DNA of 64,000 bases. It comes from Streptomyces sp. NBC_01116 (GTDB taxonomy: Bacteria; Actinomycetota; Actinomycetes; Streptomycetales; Streptomycetaceae). Shown here piece by piece: positions 17,371 through 26,411 of the stretch (the first letter of the stretch is position 1; every line of letters starts with the position of its first letter). The translations under genes and the position numbers were made by a program. The stretch covers positions 6,185,501 to 6,249,500 of the forward strand of contig NZ_CP108644.1 in NCBI RefSeq assembly GCF_041435495.1, in the 5' to 3' direction. Under the pieces are notes generated by a model that made no database searches, had not been told where the DNA came from, and saw only the letters and a program-made list of their open reading frames with translations.

Positions 17371-19884
17371 ATGTCTGCTGTCGGTGGCATACCCGTAGCG
17401 GGAGGCCCGGCTCCGGCCGTCGCCCCGCGGCGTGAACTCCCGCGCCCGCTCGTCCTGGTGCGCGTGGCTCTCCTCGTGCTGTTCGGGGCGACGGTGCTGG
17501 GGGCGGTCGGCCTGTCCGGCTCGGCCCTCGCCGCGGACGCCATGGGCGCCGAGGTGCTCGGCATCCTGCTGTACGCCTCCGCGCCCGGGGTGCTCGCGGC
17601 GCTGCTGGCCCGGCACGTGAGGACCGGCGGCGCGCGGGTGCGGTGGGGCATCGTCGCCGTCCAGGTCTGGCTGATCCTCGGCGGCCTCGCCAACCTCGGG
17701 GACGGGTCGCCGGACGGGCTGACCCAGCTGGTCCTGCCGATCCTGATCATCGTCCTGATCAGCCGCGCGGGGAGCCGGGCGTGGTTCCGGCTGCCGCCCG
17801 GTGAACGGGGGCGGCCGCCGAAGTTCTCGCTCCCGCACATGATCACCTGGAAGCGGGACCGGGGACAGACCGCGCTGGAGTACCTGGGCCTGGTCCTGAT
17901 CGTCGTCGCGTTGATCGCGGCCATGACCGTGGGCGGCCTCGGCGGCCGGATCACCGAGGGCCTCCAGTCCGCGATCTGCTCGCTGACCGGCAGCTCCTGC
18001 CCGGTCTCCCCGGGCAGCGGCTCCGTCGAGGCGGGCGAACGCCCGGACGGGGGCACGGACGCGGGAGCCGACGGTGGCACGGACGGCGGAGCCGACGGCG
18101 GTACGTCGGGGAGCGCGGACGGCGGCGCGGACGGCGGCGCGAACGGGGGAGCCGACGGCGGCTCGACGACCACGGGCGGTGTCACCGGAGGGTCCGCGGA
18201 CGGGGCCACCGGCGGCTCCGCGGGCGGCGACGCGACCGGCGGTACGGGAGGCTCAGGCGGCACCGAGGGCCCCGGCGGCACGGGCGGGACCGGCGGCGGC
18301 GACAGCTCCGGGTCCACCGCGGCCGGCGGCGGCACGGGAGGTCCCGACGACACCGGCCGCCCCGGCACCGGCGAGGACACCTTCCCCGACGACAACGAGG
18401 AGCCCGAGGCCGCCCACGACGTACAGGCGTCCGACGACGGGGAGGGCGAGGGCGGCGGCGAGCAGGCCGAGGAGCAGGAGGACTGCGGGGGCTGGGGCTT
18501 CTTCGGCTGTGCCTGGGACCGTACGACGCAGGTCGTCAAGGGCCTCGTGGTCGACGGACTCTGGGGCGACATCACCGGCATCATCGACCTGTTCAAGCCG
18601 GAGACCTGGTCGGGCCTCGCCGACTACGGCAAGCAGCTCGGCGACCAGTGGACGCAGGACTCCTCGGGCGCGGGCGACAAGTGGGCGGACGGCGACTACC
18701 TGGGCGCGATCTGGGACTGGGGCAAGGCGTCCGTCGGCACGGTGGTCACGGTCGGGGACGACGTGTTCGTCGGGGACGAGGTCCGCGAGCGCTGGAACAA
18801 CGGCGAGAAGACCCGGGCCGTCACCGATGTGATCTGGAACGTCGGCTCGATCTTCATCCCCGGCTACAACGTCGGGAAGGTCGTCGGCAAGGTCGGCAAG
18901 CTCGGTGTGCTCGGCAAGGCCGCCGGAGCCGTGGGCCGCGCCGCCGACGACGCCGGGGCCGCCGCCCGCCGCGCCCGCAAGGCGGCCGAGGCCGGTGACC
19001 TCGACGGCGTGCGGAAGGCGGCGAAGGAGGCCGACGACGCGGCGGACACCGCCGAGGACGCGGCGCGCAGGACCGGCTGCGCCATCGCCTCGGGCCCGCC
19101 GGGCGTGCGGTACGGCGGGGGCGGGGGCGGGGCCACCGGTGTCCCGGGCCCGGGCACCGGAGTGCTGGCGGGCGGCTCCCCGGGCCGGATCGTCCTCGGG
19201 GACGGCGGGTGCGACGAGGCGGCCAAGGCGGCCGCCGCCGAGGCGCGGGCCGCCGAACGGGCCGCCCACCTGGAGCAGAAGAGGCTGGAGGAGCCCGAGC
19301 GGGCGCGCAAGGCCGAGGTGGACAAGAAGAAGTACCCGGAGGCGCAGCGCAACGACACCTCCGACCCGCGCAACTACAACCCGCCGTCCTGGGCCGACGA
19401 CCTCACGGACCGTACGCTCGGGGACGCCGACGCGGGCGACGGCTACTGGGCGAGCCGGGACCGCAACCCCGCACCCAACTGGAAGAACGAGTCCTGGCTG
19501 CGCTACCAGGAGCAGGTGACCGGTACCAACCGGGGCCAGGAGTACGTCGTGCCGCACCCCCGCGAGGGCAAGCCGGCGGTGGAGTACGACGGCTGGGACT
19601 CCTCCCGGCAGACGTTCCTGGAGGCCAAGAACGGTTACGGCAGCTATCTGTCCAAGTCCGACAGCGGAACGCTCACCCCGTCGGGCAAGGACAAGTTCGT
19701 CACCGAGGCCCGCGCCCAGGTGGAGGCGTCCGGCGGCCGGAGCGTGGAGTGGCACTTCTCCGACCCGGAGGTGGCCAAGGCGGCCCGCAGGGCCTTCCGG
19801 GACGAAGGGCTGCCGGTCAAGGTGGTCCACAGCCCGACGAAGCCCAACGACAGCACCCGGAAGCCGGGGGCGTTCGACGAGTAG
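17371..19884 (+). CDS. polymorphic toxin: membrane/prepilin-like N-terminus and Tox-REase-5 nuclease
   Basis: This 837-residue protein is a modular toxin. Residues about 25-135 form four membrane segments. At 165-190 there is a prepilin-type signal, DRGQTALEYLGLVLIVVALI, with the cut after Gly165 and Glu at +5. A Gly/Asp-rich linker (about 227-343), an acidic stretch and a Trp-rich region around 390-470 follow. Next come a helical Ala-rich region and a C-terminal toxin domain (about 706-825). The toxin carries QEQVTGTNRGQEYVV, YDGW and LEAK, a PD-(D/E)xK nuclease core of the Tox-REase-5 type. ATG 17371 follows GGGGGTCGGA; an upstream TTG at 17332 is possible. The next gene encodes its probable immunity protein. 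Targets and export route are inferred. Confidence 0.82.
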   Translation: MSAVGGIPVAGGPAPAVAPRRELPRPLVLVRVALLVLFGATVLGAVGLSGSALAADAMGAEVLGILLYASAPGVLAALLARHVRTGGARVRWGIVAVQVWLILGGLANLGDGSPDGLTQLVLPILIIVLISRAGSRAWFRLPPGERGRPPKFSLPHMITWKRDRGQTALEYLGLVLIVVALIAAMTVGGLGGRITEGLQSAICSLTGSSCPVSPGSGSVEAGERPDGGTDAGADGGTDGGADGGTSGSADGGADGGANGGADGGSTTTGGVTGGSADGATGGSAGGDATGGTGGSGGTEGPGGTGGTGGGDSSGSTAAGGGTGGPDDTGRPGTGEDTFPDDNEEPEAAHDVQASDDGEGEGGGEQAEEQEDCGGWGFFGCAWDRTTQVVKGLVVDGLWGDITGIIDLFKPETWSGLADYGKQLGDQWTQDSSGAGDKWADGDYLGAIWDWGKASVGTVVTVGDDVFVGDEVRERWNNGEKTRAVTDVIWNVGSIFIPGYNVGKVVGKVGKLGVLGKAAGAVGRAADDAGAAARRARKAAEAGDLDGVRKAAKEADDAADTAEDAARRTGCAIASGPPGVRYGGGGGGATGVPGPGTGVLAGGSPGRIVLGDGGCDEAAKAAAAEARAAERAAHLEQKRLEEPERARKAEVDKKKYPEAQRNDTSDPRNYNPPSWADDLTDRTLGDADAGDGYWASRDRNPAPNWKNESWLRYQEQVTGTNRGQEYVVPHPREGKPAVEYDGWDSSRQTFLEAKNGYGSYLSKSDSGTLTPSGKDKFVTEARAQVEASGGRSVEWHFSDPEVAKAARRAFRDEGLPVKVVHSPTKPNDSTRKPGAFDE
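18050..18400. repeat. DGGADGG-type codon repeats in the toxin linker
   Basis: Short repeats encoding Gly-Gly-Ala/Thr-Asp run through this stretch and form a flexible linker between the membrane part and the toxin part. They are coding repeats, not a CRISPR array. Confidence 0.8.
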
Positions 19885-20009
19885 GCCGCGCCGGGACGCA
19901 AGCCCCCTGTCGTCCCGGGGCGCCTTGTAGCCTGCACGCGTGGTGATCCCGGCCGCCGTCCGGCCGGGGGACCGCGTGCAGCGGGCCGGCCGACGGAGGA
20001 GAGACGAGC

Positions 20010-20708
20010 ATGCGACGTGTAGTGCGGGGCTTCTGGGGTCCCCGGCCGGAGCCGGCCGAGGCGCTGGCCGACCGGTGGCGGCGGACCCTCGACGGGTTCG
20101 CCGAGCTGGTCCCGCAGACGGCCGACTCCTGGAGTCAGGTCCACGGGAACGGTCCCGCCACCGCCTTCACCGCCGAGGGGGACGCCCTGCTCGGCGCGCT
20201 CCGCACCGCCCAGAGCGCGGCCGACTGGTCGGACCTCACCGGCACCGGGCTGCGGCTCGTCGGCACCGGGGCGCCCGGCTGGGAGGCCGAGGTCAGCGGA
20301 CTGGCCGGAGGGGCGCCGGAGTTCCTGCTCCAGTCGCTCGCGATCATCCTGCACGCCCCGGACGGGGCCGTGGTCCCCGAGGAGGCGCTCCTGTCGCTCG
20401 TCGCCCGGGTGTGGGAACCGGACTTCGGCGACGTGAGCGACGACGACGTGCTGGACGCGCTGGAGGACGACGCCGGGTACTCCGTCGGCGACCCCGTCGT
20501 CGGCCGGACAGGCTACCTCTCCCCGGCCCGCGCCGCCCTCGTCCCCGACGGCCTGGAGGTGGTCCGCGAACCCCTGCCCGGCGGCGGGGAGTTGCTGAGC
20601 ATCGCGGCCCCGGGCGACAGCGCGGGCGTGGTGCGGGTGTACCAGCGGCTGCGTGAGGCGGGGGCGTTGGCTCCGCTGCCCCGCCCGATGGACCGGGCGG
20701 TCCTGTGA
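20010..20708 (+). CDS. Imm52-type immunity protein
   Basis: This 232-residue protein directly follows the toxin gene (125 bases). Its opening, RGFWGPRPEPAEALADRW, matches the FWGPR signature I recall for Imm52 immunity proteins, which are typical neighbours of Tox-REase-5 toxins. It has no signal peptide, so it would act in the cytoplasm by binding the nuclease. Acidic patches such as DVSDDDVLDALEDD fit a toxin-binding role. A strong GGAGGAGAG ribosome site precedes the ATG. The stop overlaps the start of the next gene (GTGA), showing translational coupling. The immunity role is inferred from position and motif. Confidence 0.8.
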   Translation: MRRVVRGFWGPRPEPAEALADRWRRTLDGFAELVPQTADSWSQVHGNGPATAFTAEGDALLGALRTAQSAADWSDLTGTGLRLVGTGAPGWEAEVSGLAGGAPEFLLQSLAIILHAPDGAVVPEEALLSLVARVWEPDFGDVSDDDVLDALEDDAGYSVGDPVVGRTGYLSPARAALVPDGLEVVREPLPGGGELLSIAAPGDSAGVVRVYQRLREAGALAPLPRPMDRAVL

Positions 20709-21235
20709 CCTGCCGGGCGGGCGAGGACTTCGACGCGGAGCGCGCGACGGCCGAGGTGGCCGGGCTCCTCACCGCCTCCGTACCGGCGACCGGCCCCACC
20801 GCCGCCGAGGGCGACCCGGCCACCGGTGAATGGACGGTCACCGTCGGGGCGGGCTTCCGGATCGTGCCGCTCTGGGAGGGGGACCCCCTCACCGGCGTGT
20901 ACGCCCCCGAGTGGAACGACGCCGAGGAGGCCGCCGAGGGCCATCTGGCCGCGCTGGCGCGGGCGTTGGACGACCGCTGGGGCCCGCACCGGCCGGTGCG
21001 GCTGCACGTGGCGCTGTCGCGGCGGGAGGCCGGGGCGCCGGTGGAGCCCTTGTTCGAGGCGCTGTTCGCCGAGGATCTGTACGGGGACCTGACGGTCTGG
21101 GGGCCGGTCGCCCCCGGCGGCCGGTGGGTCGCCCTGACCGTGGGGCACAGCGACGGCGACGCGCCGCTGGTGCTTGCCGCCCTGGTCAGCGACCGTCCGA
21201 TCACCGAACCGGACGACGGGGACGGCCCGTTGTGA
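20705..21235 (+). CDS. conserved hypothetical, coupled to the immunity gene
   Basis: This 176-residue acidic protein starts with a GTG that overlaps the TGA of the immunity gene by four bases, so it is translated from the same mRNA. I do not recognise the family. It contains VPLWEGDPLTGVYAPEWND and several Trp and acidic residues, and has no signal or membrane segment. The context suggests a second immunity factor or an accessory protein of the toxin system. Alternatively it is the displaced second half of a longer immunity protein. Confidence 0.7.
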   Translation: MTCRAGEDFDAERATAEVAGLLTASVPATGPTAAEGDPATGEWTVTVGAGFRIVPLWEGDPLTGVYAPEWNDAEEAAEGHLAALARALDDRWGPHRPVRLHVALSRREAGAPVEPLFEALFAEDLYGDLTVWGPVAPGGRWVALTVGHSDGDAPLVLAALVSDRPITEPDDGDGPL

Positions 21236-21317
21236 GGACCGGCCGGAAGACGCCGGAGGCGTCCGGGACCGCCGGCGGGGTCCTCCGGCACCGGTGGTCC
21301 TGTGATGGAGTGGGGCC

Positions 21318-22100
21318 ATGAAGCTGCTTCCCCTGTTCCTCCGACGACCGATCGAAGCGGTGTACGAGCGTCGGCTCGCCGCCACCCTGGTGGGCCTGCC
21401 GCGCCCCCAGCACGTCGGGATCATGGTCGACGGCAACCGCCGCTGGGCCCGGAAGGCCGGGCACACGGACGTCCGGGAGGGCTACCGGGCGGGCGGCGCC
21501 AAGGTGACCACGTTCCTGGGCTGGTGCACGGCCGCCGGGATCGAGCACGTGACCCTCTTCATGCTCTCCGACGACAACCTGGGCCGCCCCGCCGAGGAGC
21601 TCGGCCCGCTGATCGAGGTCATCGAGGAGACCGTCCGGGACATCACCGCCGAGGGCCGCGACTGGGAGGTCCGGGCGATCGGCTCGCTCGACATGCTGCC
21701 CGGCGCCAGTGCCCGGGTGTTCAAGGAGGCCACCGCCGCCACGACCGGGCGCGGCGGCCTCAAGGTGGACGTGGCGGTCGGCTACGGCGGCCGGCGGGAG
21801 ATCGTCGACGCGGTGAAGAGCGCCTTCGAGGAGCACATCGCGGCCGGCGGCGACCCGGCCGAGCTGGTCGCCCGGTTCGGGATCGACGACATCTCGCGGC
21901 ACCTGTACTCGCCCGTCGCCGACCACACCGACTTCATCATCCGCACCTCCGGCGAGCAGCGGCTGTCCGGCTTCCTCCTCTGGCAGTCCGCCTACGCCGA
22001 GATGCACTGGGTGGACTGCTACTGGCCGGCCTTCCGGCACGTGGACTTCCTGCGCGCGCTGCGCTCGTACGCGAACCGGGAACGCCGCTTCGGCAAGTGA
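21318..22100 (+). CDS. cis-prenyltransferase (UPP synthase family, short-chain type)
   Basis: This is an isoprenyl transferase of 260 residues that adds isoprene units in cis to an allylic diphosphate. The catalytic Asp38 lies in IMVDGNRRWARKAG. Further motifs are SDDNLGRPAEEL, NVAVGYGG-like DVAVGYGGRREI and the C-terminal RTSGEQRLSGFLLWQSAYAEM. The VDGNRRWA form and the overall sequence resemble the mycobacterial Z-farnesyl diphosphate synthase Rv1086 more than a long-chain undecaprenyl synthase. It may therefore make a short product for polyprenyl-phosphate synthesis. GGAG precedes the ATG by seven bases. It follows the toxin locus by 82 bases but is probably unrelated. Confidence 0.92.
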   Translation: MKLLPLFLRRPIEAVYERRLAATLVGLPRPQHVGIMVDGNRRWARKAGHTDVREGYRAGGAKVTTFLGWCTAAGIEHVTLFMLSDDNLGRPAEELGPLIEVIEETVRDITAEGRDWEVRAIGSLDMLPGASARVFKEATAATTGRGGLKVDVAVGYGGRREIVDAVKSAFEEHIAAGGDPAELVARFGIDDISRHLYSPVADHTDFIIRTSGEQRLSGFLLWQSAYAEMHWVDCYWPAFRHVDFLRALRSYANRERRFGK

Positions 22101-22177
22101 CGGGTCCGCCGGTCGGGCGTCCATCGGGCCGGCACGACGACGCGGACACCCGCGCGGTCTTCCGGGCGGCCGGCCCG

Positions 22178-23512
22178 TCAGGCGTCCGGGGGGACGCGCA
22201 GGGCGAGCAGGGCGGTGTCGTCGCTGGCCCAGCCACCGTGATGTGCGGCCAGGACCTCGGTGAGATGTCTGACCGTGGCCGTGGCGTCCAGCTCATGGGT
22301 GGCGGCCAGTGCGCCGACGAGCTCGTCCTCGCCGAACACGCCGTGAGCTTCCTGGCCGGTGTTTCCGGGACGGGGCCGCGCCTCGCACGCCCCGTCGCTG
22401 TAGAGCAGCAGAAGGTCCCCGGGAAACAGCTGGTAGTCGACATCGGTGAGGTGGACCTGCTCCAGCACGCCCAGGAGCGTTCCGGCTCGTCCGAGCTGGT
22501 GGACCTCGCCGTTCGCCCGGCGGAGGAGAGCCGGCGGATGCCCTGCCAGGGCGATCCGCCCGGACAGGCCGGTGGGAGTGGTGTGGAAGGTGGTGTAGGC
22601 GGCCGTGAGGAAGCGGGGGGACCGCTGGGCGAGCATCGCCCTGTTCAGCCGGTCGAGCAGGAGGGCGGGGGTGAGGCTCTGCCCGGCGTCGGCGCGCACG
22701 GTGTAGCGGGCCATCGAGGTGACCTTCGCCGCCTCCACACCCTTGCCGCAGACGTCACCCAGGACCGCGCCGTAGGTGTCGCCGGTGGTGTGGAACAGGT
22801 CGTAGAAGTCCCCGCCCACCTCGACGCCGCTGTAACCACTGGCCGAGGCGGGCAGATAGGAGGCGGCGGCGTCCAGGCCGGGCACCGGCGCCAGCGCCGG
22901 GGGCAGCAGCCCCTGCTGGAGGGAGCGGGCCAGGTCGGAGGAGACCTGTTGGGCTTTCCGCGCGGCCGCCAGGCTCTGGCGCAGATGGATCTCCGCGGAG
23001 ACCGACCGGGCGAGCGTGGCCAGCGTGCTCAGATCGCCCCGCGACCAGGTACGCGGGGCGTCGTCGATGACGCAGAAGCTCCCCAGCACCTGCCCGTCCG
23101 GGCTCATGAGCGGATATCCCGCCCACGCTCCGATGTTCATCGGCCCGACCGAGGGATGCTCGCGCGTGCGCGGGTCGGCGGCGGCGTCGTCCACGATGAA
23201 GGGGTCGCCTGCCAGTCCCACCAGGAAGTAGCAGAAGCTCTCCCGGACCGGGTTCTGCCGTTGCGCGATATCCGTCGCCCGCACCCCGACGCACGACTTC
23301 CAGAACGAGCGCTCCTCATCGACCAGGGTCACGAACGCCCTCCCCGCGCCGGTCACCCTCGCCGCCAGGGTCGCGAGGTCCTCGAAAGCCTCTTCCGGGC
23401 CGGTGTCCAGCAGTTCCGTCGCGGCGACCGCGGCAAGCCGCTCGGGATCCGACAAGGCTGCCGGCAGGCCGTCGTCACGCAGCCCGCCGACGAAGTCCAC
23501 TCCACCGCCCAT
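22178..23512 (-). CDS. GAF-SpoIIE (PP2C-type) phosphatase
   Basis: This 444-residue signalling protein has an N-terminal GAF domain (about 20-170, with ERSFWKSCVGV and LGSFCVIDD) and a C-terminal SpoIIE/RsbU-like PP2C phosphatase domain (about 200-440). The metal-binding Asp residues are in GGDFYDLF, LGDVCGKG and the late WASDDTALL. Such enzymes dephosphorylate anti-anti-sigma factors and so switch sigma-factor cascades. The GAF probably senses a small ligand or redox. I chose ATG 23512 because AAGGAG lies eight bases upstream; a GTG three codons earlier is too close to that site. No anti-sigma partner lies beside it. Confidence 0.92.
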   Translation of the reverse strand: MGGGVDFVGGLRDDGLPAALSDPERLAAVAATELLDTGPEEAFEDLATLAARVTGAGRAFVTLVDEERSFWKSCVGVRATDIAQRQNPVRESFCYFLVGLAGDPFIVDDAAADPRTREHPSVGPMNIGAWAGYPLMSPDGQVLGSFCVIDDAPRTWSRGDLSTLATLARSVSAEIHLRQSLAAARKAQQVSSDLARSLQQGLLPPALAPVPGLDAAASYLPASASGYSGVEVGGDFYDLFHTTGDTYGAVLGDVCGKGVEAAKVTSMARYTVRADAGQSLTPALLLDRLNRAMLAQRSPRFLTAAYTTFHTTPTGLSGRIALAGHPPALLRRANGEVHQLGRAGTLLGVLEQVHLTDVDYQLFPGDLLLLYSDGACEARPRPGNTGQEAHGVFGEDELVGALAATHELDATATVRHLTEVLAAHHGGWASDDTALLALRVPPDA

Positions 23513-23786
23513 GCCGTCCACTCCTTCACCGGTCTACACCTTTTGCGCGTACGAAGACCAGGTCGATTATCCGCACCACTGTGGCCGTATCCAACCGGAG
23601 GCCCGTTCCTCGACACCACCGCGTCGCAGACCGCCGAGCGGGTGTCGCTGACCGTCACGGACGCCCCGGCCATCGCCGCGGGCCCCGGCGATGTCGGGGC
23701 CCGTCGACCTCGACCACCGTGGTCGGCCGACGTGCGGCGATCCGACCGACTGGCGCAGTTGTTCGAACATGCGATCTAATTGAGGG

Positions 23787-24026
23787 ATGGAGCGCTTCCC
23801 TTTCCCCGACGATCTGATCCGCGCACAACGGGAGTGGCACGACGTCCGTCGCGCGCTCGCCGCGCCCCGCCCGCGCCACACCACCGAGCTGCGCCGCCGC
23901 CTGCTCCACCTGTCCGTCCGCATCCACTGGCATCCGTTCTGGTCCACCCCGGACGGCTGGACGCCCGCGGCCCGGGTGGAGCTGAGGCGGCAGACCCGGG
24001 AGGCCCGGCGGGCGGAAGCGGCGTGA
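23787..24026 (+). CDS. small basic hypothetical protein
   Basis: This is a 79-residue protein rich in Arg and Trp (DDLIRAQREWHDVRRAL, then IHWHPFWST). It looks like a conserved small Streptomyces protein, but I cannot name a family. It has no signal or membrane segment. The GAGGG before the ATG is closer than usual. It is convergent with the PucR regulator of the proline locus. The 274 bases upstream contain a CGACCACcGTGGTCG palindrome at about 23711-23725 and no other gene. Confidence 0.6.
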   Translation: MERFPFPDDLIRAQREWHDVRRALAAPRPRHTTELRRRLLHLSVRIHWHPFWSTPDGWTPAARVELRRQTREARRAEAA

Positions 24027-24065
24027 GTCGTCGCGGCGCCGGGGCCCTACGGGTGGTGGACGCCC

Positions 24066-25229
24066 TTACAGCCGGGCCCGCTTCACCGCCATGTGCAGCA
24101 GCAGCCGGTCCTCGCCGTCGTTCAGGTCGAGGCCGGTGATCTGCTGGATCCGGGAGAGCCGGTAGTACAGCGTCTGGCGGTGGATGCCCAGCGCGGCGGC
24201 CGTCCGGCCCGCCTGGCCCGCGCAGTCCAGGAACACCTCCGCGGTGTGTGCCAGCTCCCGGTGCAGCGGGGTCAGGAGGGAGGCGACCGCCGGGTCCCCG
24301 GGGGCGCCGCCGGTGCCCGGGAGGGCGGTCAGCAGGCGGTACGGGCCGATCGCCGACCACCGGGCGACCGGGCCGAGGCGGGTCTCGGCCCGTGCCGCGC
24401 GGGCCGCCGCCGTGGCCTCGCGCCAGGAGACCGTCAGCTCGTCCAGACCCCGGCGCGGCGTGGCGATCCCCCCGGTGGCGGCGGGGCCCGCGCCGGCGCG
24501 CAGCCGGTCCGCGGCGCTCAGGGCCGGGTCGAGGCGGTCCGGCGCACGCAGCCGGACGAGCGCGGCCAGCGCCAGGGCCCCGGCGGCCCCCGGCCCGGCG
24601 ACCGTCGCCAGGGCGGCCGCCGACGCCACCCCGCGTACGGAGGGGGTGTCATCCGCCCACGGGGTCACGCACACCACCGTGTGCAGCCCCTCCGCGTCCG
24701 GCCCCAGGGCCTCGCCCAGCGCGGCGACGGCGGTGTCGCGCTGCCCGCCGGGGCCCGCCGTGAGCACCGCTCCGAACTCCCGCGACAGGTCGGCGCCCGC
24801 CCGCGCCTCGTCGGAGAGCAGCGCCCCGATCCGGGCGGCGACCTCCATCGCGGCGGTCAGCTGCTCGTCGGTCGGGCCGGGATCGGCGTCGAGGAGCCAG
24901 ACGTAACCGAGGACGACACCCCGATGGCGTACGGGAAGGCAGATGCGGTCCCGGAACACCCCGGCCTCGGGGGCGGCGGGGATCCGGACGGGACCGGTCG
25001 CCCGGGTGATGCCGAACCCCTCGAACCAGGCGCGCACGGCGGGTGTGGAGCGCCGGGTCAGGATCGAGCGGGTGCGGACCGGGTCCATGGCGGAATCGTC
25101 GTCGCTGTCGTGGGCTCCGAAGGCGACCAGGCCGAAATCCCGGTTCTCCAGGGTCGCCGGGGCGTCGAGGAGGGCCGAGATCTCGTCGACCAGTTCCTGG
25201 TAGTCGCCTGTCACTCCGCCATTCTGCAC
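24066..25229 (-). CDS. PucR-type regulator of the proline catabolic genes
   Basis: This 387-residue regulator has the PucR architecture: a variable sensory N-terminus with a GAF-like part, a GGDEF-like middle and a C-terminal helix-turn-helix (TAAALGIHRQTLYYRLSRI). It is divergent from putA-pruA, and a palindrome lies between them, so it most likely controls proline oxidation. Related regulators in actinobacteria act as proline-responsive activators of put genes. ATG 25229 follows GAAGGGG at good spacing; a GTG five codons later is less likely. Its effector, perhaps proline, is inferred from context only. Confidence 0.88.
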   Translation of the reverse strand: MQNGGVTGDYQELVDEISALLDAPATLENRDFGLVAFGAHDSDDDSAMDPVRTRSILTRRSTPAVRAWFEGFGITRATGPVRIPAAPEAGVFRDRICLPVRHRGVVLGYVWLLDADPGPTDEQLTAAMEVAARIGALLSDEARAGADLSREFGAVLTAGPGGQRDTAVAALGEALGPDAEGLHTVVCVTPWADDTPSVRGVASAAALATVAGPGAAGALALAALVRLRAPDRLDPALSAADRLRAGAGPAATGGIATPRRGLDELTVSWREATAAARAARAETRLGPVARWSAIGPYRLLTALPGTGGAPGDPAVASLLTPLHRELAHTAEVFLDCAGQAGRTAAALGIHRQTLYYRLSRIQQITGLDLNDGEDRLLLHMAVKRARL

Positions 25230-25245
25230 CCCTTCCCGCTCTTCT

Positions 25246-25261
25246 TCAGACAGATGTCTGA
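25246..25261. promoter_or_regulatory. palindromic operator of the put locus
   Basis: TCAGACAGATGTCTGA is a perfect 7+7 inverted repeat around GA. It lies 17 bases upstream of the regulator start and 145 bases upstream of putA. A weaker copy of the core, GACAGGTGTC, is at 25282-25291. It is probably the binding site of the divergent PucR regulator. Confidence 0.65.
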
Positions 25262-25405
25262 GATGGCGGCCACGGATGCGTGACAGGTGTCGATGGCACA
25301 GGATCGGAGCGGTCCCTAGATTTCACGGTGGTTATCCGTGCCGTACCGGTCCGTTCACGTTCGTGCCGTTACGGCCCCTCGTCCGTACATTCGTGGAGGT
25401 GCCCC

Positions 25406-26332
25406 GTGCTGGGTCCCGTGATTCTCGCCGCATCGCGCAGCGACAAGATGCGCCGGTTCGTCTCGGCCGCGCCCGGCACCAAGCAGGTCGTCGACCGCTT
25501 CATCGCCGGGGAGACCGTCGACCAGGTCGTCCCGATCGTGGAGGACGCCGCGGACAAGGGGCTGGAGGTCACGCTCGACGTCGTCGGCGAGGACATCACC
25601 ACCCCCGCGCAGGCCGAGGCCGCCCGCGACGCGTACCTGGAGCTCGTCGAGCGTCTGAAGGACCTCGGCCTGGGCACCCGCGCCGAGATGTCCGTCAAGC
25701 TGTCCATGTTCGGCCAGGCGCTGGAGAACGGCCACGAGCTGGCCCTCGCCAACGTGCGCCCGGTCGTCGAGGCGGCGGCCGCCATCGGCACCACGGTCAC
25801 CCTGGACGCCGAGGACCACACCACCCTCGACTCGATGTTCGCCATCCACGAGGAACTGCGGAAGGACTACCCGGAGACCGGCTGCGTCATCCAGTCCTAC
25901 CTGTTCCGCACGGAGGACGACGCCCGCAGGCTCTCCGCCGCGGGCAGCCGCGTGCGCATCGTGAAGGGCGCCTACAAGGAGCCCGCCTCCGTCGCGTACC
26001 AGGACAAGGCCGAGATCGACAAGGCGTACGTCCGCATCATCCGGATCCTGATGGAGGGCGAGGGCTACCCGATGATCGGGTCCCACGATCCCCGTCTCAT
26101 CGCCATCGCCCAGGAGCTGGGCCGCCAGGCAGGGCGCAAACTGGACGAGTACGAGTTCCAGATGCTGTACGGCATCCGCAGCGACGAGCACGTCCGACTC
26201 GCGGCCGAGGGCCACCGGATGCGCGTCTACACGGCGTACGGCACCGACTGGTACGGATACTTCATGCGCCGCCTCGCGGAGAAGCCGGCCAACCTGCTGT
26301 TCTTCGGCCGCTCGATCCTCACCAAGGGCTGA
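25406..26332 (+). CDS. putA: proline dehydrogenase
   Basis: This is a monofunctional FAD-dependent proline dehydrogenase of 308 residues that oxidises L-proline to pyrroline-5-carboxylate and passes electrons to the quinone pool. The barrel shows TRAEMSVKLSMFGQ, DAEDHTTLDS, the FAD/substrate motif VRIVKGAYKEP and the late YGTDWYGYFMRRLAE. I chose GTG 25406 because GGAGGT lies five bases upstream. The frame continues 42 codons further but that part is promoter. It is followed after 79 bases by pruA, forming the two-gene proline to glutamate pathway. In many Gram-negatives the two activities are fused; here they are separate. Confidence 0.95.
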   Translation: MLGPVILAASRSDKMRRFVSAAPGTKQVVDRFIAGETVDQVVPIVEDAADKGLEVTLDVVGEDITTPAQAEAARDAYLELVERLKDLGLGTRAEMSVKLSMFGQALENGHELALANVRPVVEAAAAIGTTVTLDAEDHTTLDSMFAIHEELRKDYPETGCVIQSYLFRTEDDARRLSAAGSRVRIVKGAYKEPASVAYQDKAEIDKAYVRIIRILMEGEGYPMIGSHDPRLIAIAQELGRQAGRKLDEYEFQMLYGIRSDEHVRLAAEGHRMRVYTAYGTDWYGYFMRRLAEKPANLLFFGRSILTKG

Positions 26333-26411
26333 GCGCCCGGCCCCGACCCGGGGCTGAACCGGCCACGGCCGACACACCCATCCCCGCCGACACCAAGGAG
26401 ACAAGGCAACC

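Noticed and set aside
18050..18400. Possible CRISPR or satellite array
   Set aside because: Repeats are codon-level Gly/Asp/Ala repeats in a continuous reading frame, without fixed spacers.
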